From Thermothielavioides terrestris NRRL 8126 (lineage: Eukaryota; Ascomycota; Sordariomycetes; Sordariales; Chaetomiaceae), in NCBI RefSeq assembly GCF_000226115.1, contig NC_016458.1, forward strand, positions 3,630,001 through 3,694,000: a stretch of DNA of 64,000 nt, written 5' to 3'. Under the pieces are notes generated by a model. That model did no database searches and was not told where the DNA came from. It saw only the letters and a program-made list of their open reading frames with translations. Position 1 is the first letter of the stretch. Every line of letters starts with the position of its first letter. Made by a program: the position numbers and the translations under genes. Shown here piece by piece: positions 53,228 through 64,000 of this stretch.

Positions 53228-56200
53228 ATGGTGCCGGCATTTGTCAGTACATCGCGCTCCTTTCCCGATGTTGAACTGCCGGCCACTGCTGACACACTGC
53301 TTGCTTTAGCGCTCCCCAGCCTCAGACGGGACTTCTCGGGCAAGCTCTCAGAGCCCAGCTCAAGGTTCGCCAATCCCTGCGGCCGCCATGCATTTGACTC
53401 CTGAGCAAGCCATTGACGCACTTTGCAGGGCCCCTGCGTGATGAGATGTCGGATCTTGAGGCTACGTACCAGGAGAGCACCATCCGGGCGGGCGAGGAAG
53501 TCGACTATTTCGCCGCCCAGCTCGACCGTTACAGCACCGATCTCACCGGATCCCCGGCCGAGAATCGCGCGCACGTTTTCAAGCTCGTCGACTCCTATTA
53601 CACTTACTCGCGCAAGAGAGCCGACAGACTGCGTGAGAACCGACCTAGAGATCGATCCGGGCGAGGAGCGAGTTGGCAGACGGCTGGTTCAGCTGACATG
53701 GACATCGACGAAGCCGACGACAGCAACTCTGGCGCCACGCCCGAAGACGTCCGCCGTGCGGAAGAGGAGGCTCAGACGTGGGATCTCTTGCGCCGGATCC
53801 TTCCCTTGCGGTACCGCGACACGACCGCGGCACAGCCAGCACCCGCGGGCGACAACTCGGCCAGGACGCGCAGGCAGTGGTGGAACGAGTTCTTGATCTC
53901 CGATTCGACCGCGCGCGAGAGGAAGATTGTTCTCGAATGGCTCCAGAGTAGTGCCAGTTACCGACCGCCCATCGACGAAGTCGTTAGCGAACTCCAGCAG
54001 AATGCCGAGAGAGGCGACATTGTCGCACACGGCTGGCTTCATACCCGCCACAAAATCAAGCTACAAAAGTCCGTCAACGGCTACCAAGGCGTCCTGGATC
54101 CGAACGACGCCGCAGCCGCCAAGTCGCACCTCGGCTCCAGCACCCTGGTTACGCAGCTGGATCCGGACGCGGTCACCCGTCAGGCCCGCAAGCTGGAACC
54201 TCAAGACGAATTTTTCGAGCGCGCCATCTGGCTGGGATGCTTTGAGATGCTTCGTCGCGGCTGCCCCATGTCCAAGATTAGGGACTGGTGCTCCGAGAGA
54301 ACAGAGCTTTGGAGGGCAGCATCGATTGCCCCTCTACCGCTTTCCAACCCCGAGGACGACGAGCAGCTCGAGTTCGAGCCGAGCTCGCTAGTGCTGTGGC
54401 GGAGAATGTGCTTTGCCGCTGCTCGAGACGGCGGGACGGGAGACTACGACAAGGCGGTTTATGGACTTCTGGCGGGAGACATCGCCAGCGTGGAGAGGGT
54501 GTGCCGATCCTGGGACGACTTCCTCTTCGCTCAATACAACGCCCTTCTCAGGACGCAGTTCGATCTGTACCTAACCAAGCACGGCGGGGCTGATGCGGCC
54601 AGAGCCGCCGAGCGGTTCCCTTCTTTCAATGCCGTCCTGCATCACAGCGATCCGATGACGGTCAGCAAGCGTCTCATTGCCTCGTTGGAGGCGGATCCTA
54701 GGACCAGCAAGGAGGCGACACGCACTGCAAAGGCGCTACAAGGTGCCATTGTCGCAAATGAGGTCGATCGACACCTCTTCCACCAAGGGGTGGTGCTATC
54801 CAGACACGCAAATCAGAAGCAGAAATCGAAATTGATCCCCGAGGTCTCCCTCCCCCACGTGGAGAAACTCAATCAAGACAAGTACTTTGACCTGTCGGAC
54901 CACGATGGCCTCCGGGTGTTGGCCCACGTTCTGATCATCATCTCGACGCTGGACCACCTTAGCGGCTTTACAGAGGACCGGGGCGGCCTCCAGGTGCGGC
55001 ACCAGGCCCAAGAGAACATCATCGCCGCCTACATCAGCTACCTCCGGCTTGCCAACCTGGAGGAAATGATTCCGCTGTACTGTTCCAAGCTGCAGGGCGC
55101 CCGCATGTATGAGACGCTGAGCAGGAATCTCATCCACATCGTCGACAATGACGCCCGGGTACACCAACTTACCATAATGAGGAAGCTGGGGCTCGATTTG
55201 GCCGAGTTTGTGACGAGCCAGCCGCCGATCTATCTGGGCGATGTCCAGGACAGTTCTCTGCGCTGCGAAGCCAAAGGCCAGTTCAAGATCCTCGAGAACG
55301 GGCCGGCTACACTTAAGTACGGCCGGGTTGTGAAGCCCGATTTCTTCGGGGAGGACGCCGAATTTGTCGACCAAGAAGACGAACTGATCATCCGTGCCAT
55401 GGAATGGCTCATGTGCGTTCCGGGGCTATTTGTGGAGACCTGCACCTATGCCGTCCGGGTCTACAAGTATTTCCTCAGTGCGTCTCCAATCCGCCTTGAG
55501 GTTTGACCGCTGTTGAGTACTGACACATCACACAGAGCGGATGCGGCTGCGGGCTGCCCGCGCCTTCAGCCAACGGGTTTCCGGGTGGGAGATTGCGAGG
55601 ACCAAGTCTCCTGTGTTGGTGAAGGAGGCGACTGAAAATCCGGGGCCCGGCTGGTTTGAGGAGTTCGTCAGCGGAGAATTTCCGGCCGACTTCCTAGCAA
55701 TATGCCAGATGGACAAGGAGAAGCTCATCAACCTCGTGCGGAACGTTTGGGAACTTGAGTGTCTCGTCCGCGCACTGGATTCGATAGAGACTTTGTCCTC
55801 GGTGGCGGGGCTCAGCAGGGAGTATGACCCGCCCTCCACAAGCTCCGATTCACTTACGCTCCGCCTACTCACGCACAGTTCGCAACAGGGAAAGCAACGC
55901 GTCGCGCGAGATGTGGCGCGCCACAAGTCAGGAAGTCCGCTCGGCCAAAGCGTGCATGCAGCCCGTGCTGAGGAACTGGCTGTTGGTATCCAATGAAGGT
56001 AGGAGGAGGAGATAAAGGCTTTTACTACTGCCTAGAGTCCCGTGTGCTAACGGAGGGGGCGGTGCTAGTTGACGAGGACTTCCAAGAGCTCCGTGCGGCC
56101 TATATCCCGGAGACCGTGCTGGCTTACATCAGCTGCCTGCACTTTGCGGGCACATCGCTATCGCGCGACAACCTACTAGAGTGCATGGAGCTCGCGGCAG

Positions 56201-56455
56201 TGATCGCCGAGAAGGGCTCGGATGTGGCCCAGGAGTTCATGGCGTGCAACAGAATGAAAGAGCTCGTCGAGGCCTTTGCATCGTGCAGCAAGGCGCTGGC
56301 GATCTGGACCAGCGATAAGAAAGGATCGCAGACAAATTCCAAGAAGATCAGGGAGATGGGATGGTACGTGCCAATCTTGCCGGCTGATCTTGACGCATGA
56401 GGTGCCGCTAACAAAGTCGCGTAGGTCCAGGGAGTTGTGGTCTATCAAGCCATAA
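53228..56455 (+). CDS. NUP84: Nucleoporin Nup84/Nup107
   Basis: Structural Y-complex (Nup84/Nup107-160) nuclear pore component, an alpha-solenoid. Model: exons 53228-53339, 53429-55477, 55536-55821, 55889-55998, 56069-56363 and 56425-56455; 960 residues, all phases close. Core sequences include TWDLLRRILPLRYRD, FEMLRRGCPMSKIRDWC, LFAQYNALLRTQFDLYL, YISYLRLANLEEMIPLYCSKLQ and AMEWLMCVPG. The C-terminal part is only continuous after splicing: KYFL-K-RMRLRAARAF, LSR-E-ESNASREMW, SNE-V-DEDFQELRAAYIPETVLAYI, and GW-SRELWSIKP. The first intron is modelled with a GC donor (53340). If this is wrong, translation could start at ATG 53446 (MSDLEATYQEST), losing about 43 residues. The rest is robust. Confidence 0.9.
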
Positions 56456-57138
56456 CGGCTGGTGAGGGTTGCGCATCGAGATGGACAGGTTCACGCAAAG
56501 CGTGAGGCTGAGAAGAGATTGGGAGGGTAAAACGAGCGTTATCCTCACCGTTACGCCTGTCCGATGCCGACGGTGGAAATGACGGGGCGCATCCGAGGGC
56601 GGGCCTCGGCAGCACGACTGGGCCGGGACGGAACGCGAGCCTTGAGGAGTTTGCGGCCATGGCAGGGAAGTTCATGACGCTGCATCGCTGCCAGCATCGG
56701 CGGCCAGGGGCTGGGAGATGGAGTGGCAGATCAACGGATGGATGCATGTCTTGTCTTGGTAGAGGCGCTCTGAGCTAATATTCTGGTGTTGACAAGGCTC
56801 TGCGTCGGTGCGGATATGTGGCGCATCGGCAAGAGGGCGCGATTGGCAAATATCACGAATTCGGTGAATCTTGCGAGGAATACGGAATACCGGATAGCAA
56901 AACGCCCAGACGCAGGGCCCCGCACGCAGATCCGCAATGACACAACAAGCTAGCGAGACTCGATGCGGGGACCGCGAGCAAGACAAGGCGTCCAACCGCG
57001 GCTGAGACTCGACGCCCCGTTGCCTTCTATTTATTTATTTCCTTTTCTTAATTCGCGTTCGTCCCGGTGCCCAGGACACACGATAGACAGACAGCCTTGA
57101 CGCTGCGGGCGTTGGCAGGGGAAAAAAAAACAGGAATA
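56456..57138. other. Intergenic NUP84 / hydroxy-acid dehydrogenase
   Basis: Holds a near-copy of the 11-mer (ATACGGAATACCGG at about 56880). No gene. Confidence 0.6.
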
Positions 57139-58585
57139 ATGTCTGAACCCCACGATGAGGACAGCGGCGGGGATCATGGAGGAAAGAAGGGCGAGAAGGT
57201 AGCGTACGGCCAGTACCAGTTCGACCTGTACGCCCAGGCGCTCCTCAGCGGCAAGAAGCCCGTCGTCACGACGGACCCGAACAAGCTGGAGCAGGCGGCC
57301 AAGGCGGCCATGAGCCCGGAGGCGTTCAACTACGTGTTAGGCGGGGCGGGGGAACAGGCCACCGTGGAAGCCAACCGGCTTGCCTTTCGCCAGTGGAAGC
57401 TGATCCCGCGCATGTTGCGTCCAACACAGCCGCGGGATCTCAGCGTCAAGCTCTTTGGCAAGACCTACGGTAAGTGATGGGGAGAAAAGCCAATGTGTTC
57501 TTCGGCGGCTGCGGGGGAGTTGCTGAGGCCCCAGACCAGATACGCCTATCCTGATGGCCCCCGTGGGCGTGCAGACAGCCTACCACGAGGACGGCGAGAA
57601 GGGCGTCGCGACGGCGTGCGCCTCGCTGGGCGTGCCCTTCATCTACAGCACCGCCGCCAGCACGCCGCTCGAGGCAGTCGCCGAGGCCGCCGACCGGTCC
57701 CTCAGCCCGCCCGAGCCGCCCCAGGACAACAACAGCAACAACAACAACAACAGCAGCAGCAAGGACGACGAGAAGGCGGCGGAGCCGGCGCGGCAGCCGC
57801 AGGCCCCGCGCTGGTTCCAGCTCTACTGGCCGCTCGACGACACCATCACGGCGTCGCTGCTCAGCCGCGCGCGCGTCGCGGGCTGCTCGGTGCTGGTGGT
57901 GACGCTCGACACGTTCACGCTGGCGTGGCGGCCGCTCGACCTCGACGCGGGGTACCTGCCGTTCGCGCGGGGCGAGGGCAACGCGCTCGGCTTCAGCGAC
58001 CCGGTCTTCCGCAAGAAGTTCGCCGACCAGTCCGACGGCGGCGCGGTCGAGGACAGCGTCGTCGCCGCGAGCCGGCTCTGGGCGAGCGAGGTCTTCTCGG
58101 GCCACGCGCACCGCTGGGAGGACCTGGCCACGCTGCGGCGGCTCTGGGGCGACGGCCCGATCGTGCTGAAGGGCGTGCTGAGCGTGCAGGACGCCGAGAT
58201 GGCGGTCCGGTACGGGATGAACGGCATCATCGTCAGCAACCACGGCGGACGGCAGCTGGACGGGGCCGTGCCGAGCTTGGAGATGCTGCCCGAGATTGTG
58301 GATGCGGTGGGCGACAGGTTGACCGTCCTGTTTGACTCGGGCATCAGGACTGGAACCGATGTGATGAAGGCTCTGGCCCTCGGGGCAAAGGCCGTGCTGG
58401 TTGGGCGGCCGGTGATATATGGTTTGGGAGCTGCCGGCAGCGAGGGAGCCCGCCATGTCCTGGCCAGCCTTCTGGCAGACTTAGATCAGTCGATGGGCCT
58501 GGCCGGAGTGCAGAGTGTGGGCGACCTAAACCGGGCCATGTTGAGGAGGATCAATTATGGCGGCGATTTCAAACCGTTGCTCTGA
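57139..58585 (+). CDS. FMN-dependent alpha-hydroxy-acid dehydrogenase/oxidase
   Basis: TIM-barrel flavoenzyme oxidising an (S)-2-hydroxy acid (lactate, glycolate or a longer acid). Model: exon 1 57139-57469, intron 57470-57539, exon 2 57540-58585; 458 residues. No cytochrome b5 domain, so it is of the lactate-oxidase/monooxygenase type rather than cytochrome b2. Visible motifs: FNYVLGGAGEQAT, TPILMAPVGVQ (made by splicing), FIYSTAASTPLE, WFQLYW, VTLDTF, IVLKGVLSVQDAEMA with the FMN lysine, IIVSNHGGRQLDG with catalytic His and Arg, DSGIRTGTDVMKALALGAKAVLVGRP, and INYGGDFKPLL. A low-complexity insert of about 30 residues rich in Asn/Ser/Gln/Pro (around residues 165-195) interrupts the barrel loop before WFQLYW. 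The start MSEPHDED is the first ATG with a downstream family match. Confidence 0.9.
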
Positions 58586-59005
58586 CGAAGAGTGATTGTT
58601 TGTATTGAAGGCCGGGAGGCGGAACGAGCTGGTATATATGCGCCGTGGCCGTCACTTGTCCGCTCTTATCCCCGACCACAATCGCATCAAGAGAGGTTCC
58701 CCCATTGCATTTCCAAAACATGGGCTGTTCTTCAGGGCGGCCACTGCACTGTTCCCTTGTATGGCTCGAATCTTGATTGATCAAGCCAGCTTGCCCCGTT
58801 CGGGCATTGATATCGAATCTGGGCCTCGTCCCATCCCCGGCCGCGGCCCATCATCTTGAGAGTGCCCACTTCATTCATACATGACCCATGTCCTGGCAAT
58901 CTGTGCGGTCCTTGTTGGTCGCGGGGGTGGCGCTTTCTGTGGCCCCGAAGTCACGTCGGTAGCTCAGACTGCGGTGATGGTGGTTTCGGCCAAGCCAAGC
59001 CCGTA
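58586..59005. other. Convergent 3' region
   Basis: Between the hydroxy-acid dehydrogenase and cyclophilin stops. No gene. Confidence 0.6.
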
Positions 59006-61006
59006 CTATACGACGTCGATATTCAGGATCTTGATGTCCTCTACCGGCTTCTCCTTGTACGTCTTGACATTCTCAATCCTGTGGATGACGTCCAGGCCCT
59101 GGACGGCGCGCCCGAAAATGGTGTGCTTGTTGTCGAGCCACGGCTAGGGTTCTGTTAGCAAAGCGCCTCGACGGTGCAGTGAGCGGTCTTAACCCACCGT
59201 CTTTTCAGTCGTGATAAAGAACTGGCTGCCGTTTGTATTCGGACCAGCATTGGCCATGCTGAGGGTGTATGGCTTATCATGCTTCAAGCTGCTGAACTCG
59301 TCCTCAAACTCCTTCCCCCATATGCTCTCGCCGCCCGTGCCGTCGCCCAAGGGGTCGCCACCCTGAATCATGAACTTACGGATCACGCGGTGGAAGATGG
59401 TATTGTTGTAGTACCCGCGCCTGGAATGGGTCACAAAGTTCTCTACGGCCTTTGGGGCCGCGTCGGGGAACAATCGGACGTGGATGTCGCCGTAAGTGGT
59501 GTGGATGATGGCCGCTGTGCCCGTCTCGGCCTTCTTCTTCTCTTCAACCTTCTTCGGGCCCAGCACGGTTGGTTTCTCGTTCTGGACGTCTCTCGACGAC
59601 TTGGAGACCTCCTCGTCGTTGGTGAACATGTAAAAGCGGACCTTCCTCACACCTGTAGCGACGAGAATTGGGTCCCTCGTCTCGGATTCCTGCAGCAAGG
59701 GGTTGCTCGACGCCGCCATGGCAACCGTTGTCACGCCCTTTTTCCGAGGCTGTCCTTGGTACATCGCCAACGCCAGCGGGCGGAATCCTTCCTCTCGCCC
59801 GAAGACCTTGACTACCTGATTGGTGTACGTGTTAAGCACCTTCACCCCAAGGTAGGACCCGTAGAGGATGAAGTGCCCCGACTCGTCGAAAATAACGTTA
59901 AACTTGTCGCGGAGCGCTGGGGACTCAATCTCACGCTCCTGAGCGAGCCGACGGCCAAACTCAACGGCATCCAGCTTTTGCAGCGCGGTCCCGGCCTGCT
60001 GCATTTCCTCCATGACCTGCAGCGACTCGTCATACGTCCGCAGGAGCTGCGCGGAGGCAAAGTCAAAAATGCGAATCTTGCGGTCTGGGAAGGACACGGT
60101 GGCGAATCTGCTCCCATCGGGCGAAAGAGTGAGCGACGAAGGCACAGACTTTGCCTTTTTGAACTCGAATAGACTCGTCGAGCTCTTGTACCGGAAGACA
60201 TTGTCAGGCTTCTGGTACGAGCCGCCCGGCTGCCAGTATTCCACCATGCCGCCCTCGTCCATCGATATTACGCAATCGTAGTGGTCGTTGAACGCCATCA
60301 GGGACACGGGACTCCGGTGCAGGTTGGTAATCGTGTGGACGGGTTCCTGGTCCTCGCCCCTACCGTCATAAATGCGAATGCTGGGCTTGCCGTCCCCGTT
60401 CGAGACGGCTAAGAGAGGCAGAGACGATCCTCTCTTGTGAACCCAACACACGCAGCGCGGAGCGTAGTCGAGTTGGAGGACAGCGAGGAGGTCGAAGGTG
60501 ACGACGTCGAACAGCTTGACCGTCTTGTCCACGCCGGCCGTCGCAAAGCTGCGCCCGTCCTGGCTGCACGAGACGGACAAGATCTCGCCCTGATGCGCCT
60601 TGAACTCCTTGACGAACTCGATGCCCTCGGCAACCTTCTTCCAGAACTTGACGACGCCGTCCACCGACGTCGTGATGAGGAACTCGGTCAGCGGGGTCAT
60701 GGTGAGGAAAGCCAGCTGCTCCTTGTGCATCAGGGACTTGGAATAGCGCGTCGACTTGGGGAGGGCCGAGATGTAGAGCTTCTCGTATGGAAGAACGCGC
60801 CGCTTTTTCTTGGGCGCCGCCGAGGGCAGCTGCGGGCCCATGTCGTCGTCCGAGGAGCTGTCTGTGTCTTGAAGCGTCAGCAAGGAGAACGACTTGTCCG
60901 CGCGGTGCGAGGGTTGCTGCGACGCACCGGAACCATCATCGCCCGTGAAGTCTGCATGGCTCCGCTTGTTGGACTTGGCGTCGTCGTCGTTGCTCGTCTC
61001 GGCCAT
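59006..61006 (-). CDS. WD40-cyclophilin peptidyl-prolyl isomerase (PPWD1 type)
   Basis: Nuclear, spliceosome-associated cyclophilin family. Model: exon 1 61006-59198, intron 59197-59144 (GTGGGT, branch CTAAC, CCCTAG), exon 2 59143-59006; 648 residues. The N-terminus is acidic, Ser/Asp-rich with a basic [10 protein letters not shown] nuclear signal near 65. WD40 repeats run from about 90 to 370 ([71 protein letters not shown]). The C-terminal cyclophilin domain (from about 495) includes [29 protein letters not shown] with the catalytic Arg, and [12 protein letters not shown]. Joined to [20 protein letters not shown] it retains the Trp of the cyclosporin pocket. It ends KILNIDVV. It should be active as an isomerase, judging from the intact residues. 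Confidence 0.93.
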
Positions 61007-63215
<2,209 letters not shown>

Positions 63216-64000
63216 GCCGCCGACGATCCACGAGGTTATCTCCACATTGTATATACCCATTCATTCAGAAACCGGCGTTTGCGGGTAAAGGTTTGGGGTT
63301 TAGATCAAAAGTGATGTTTTGGCCGTCGAAAAGCACCTGCCCTCGTAAGAACCTGCACCACAACGGTAGTGCTGAGCCTCCAGTGTCGTGACCATCGGGT
63401 TTTCCCGTAATCGAAGGGCGAAAGCAAATAGCAAAGGGTTACGGGCCATTGTTGTGTTCGAAGACACCAGGTAATGTTGGGTTGGCGCCAGACCGAACAC
63501 GCGATGGTAGCTTCCTCGACGCAGCCTGCCAGAATTGGAGCTCGCGTCTCAATCTGGGACCGTTTCATCGGGGCGACGGAGAAACAATTGACCGTTCGCT
63601 GTGGTTGTGCGCTGTGGCAGAGCTTGACCGACCAGCCAATGAGAGGGCCCGAGTTCCTAAGTTTCCCGATCTCTGAGAAACTGAACCTGAACTGCGCCAA
63701 CCTTCAACCCAGCTGGGAGCCTGCTACCTCAAACACCGACGGTGGCAGCGAATTGCCTTGTCAGTCCGACCCACGACACCCTTTCCACGCTCCGCAAGGT
63801 GTGCCGACCATGCTGGCGAGGACCTGCCTGCGCTCGGCGCGCGCATTCACCGGTGCGAAAAATGGCGCCGTGCAGATTACCAAGGCAAGTTTGTTCGTGC
63901 ATGGCACCGGCCGTGCTCGCGCTCATCGCATGGCCGCATGGACGACAACACCCGCTCGCCCAATTGCGCCCGCAGCTCCACCTTGTCCATTGAATCCGCC
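63216..64000. other. Right-end intergenic sequence
   Basis: 3' flank of the DAHP synthase gene. The short frames here show no family resemblance, and any next gene lies mostly outside the window. Confidence 0.55.

Noticed and set aside
57446..58456. 336-codon minus-strand frame
   Set aside because: Antisense to the hydroxy-acid dehydrogenase; GC-rich third positions keep the opposite strand open.

Overview
The window is genomic DNA from a filamentous ascomycete. The evidence is short introns (about 47-156 bp) with GTRNGY donors and CTAAC/CTGAC branch points, GC-rich exons, and a gene set whose closest-looking relatives are in Sordariomycetes (probably Sordariales, e.g. Chaetomiaceae; genus not decidable from this alone). 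I rebuilt 23 protein genes by joining open frames across introns by eye. All exon coordinates are therefore models from splice signals plus protein-family alignment from memory, not from transcripts. No rRNA, tRNA, CRISPR or prokaryotic-type feature was seen.

Layout. 1-8.4 kb: 5' part of V-ATPase subunit C (VMA5, minus), a 1073-aa AT-hook/poly-Gln nuclear protein (plus), and an F-box protein (minus). 8.4-14.3 kb: a 6-kb gene-free island with two inverted, non-autonomous DNA transposons and a cluster of a recurring 11-mer. 14.3-24 kb: a conserved fungal protein, ESCRT-I VPS37, actin-binding ABP1, a small CYSTM-type cysteine-rich membrane protein and the CGFS glutaredoxin GRX4. 24.7-32.3 kb: a Zn2Cys6 regulator directly upstream of a 14-exon secreted alpha-amylase with a starch-binding domain, then a convergent small secreted protein. 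33-45.4 kb: a 1443-aa F-box plus zinc-finger-like protein, mitochondrial-fission dynamin DNM1, twin-CX9C protein COX19 and a monocarboxylate-type MFS transporter. 47-56.5 kb: a triple-LIM protein, SUMO (SMT3), CMC4 and nucleoporin NUP84/Nup107. 57-64 kb: an FMN-dependent 2-hydroxy-acid dehydrogenase/oxidase, a WD40-cyclophilin (PPWD1 type) and DAHP synthase (ARO3 type).

Most genes are unrelated housekeeping genes, as expected of a eukaryotic chromosome arm, with no obvious cluster. The one functional grouping worth considering is the Zn2Cys6 regulator, amylase and secreted protein at 24.7-32.3 kb. The most unusual observations are structural: a 3-nt microexon that completes the zinc cluster of the regulator, the inverted MITE pair with two different perfect 8-bp target-site duplications, a 6-nt first coding exon in the DAHP synthase, three GC-AG introns, and four introns that are multiples of three and free of stops.
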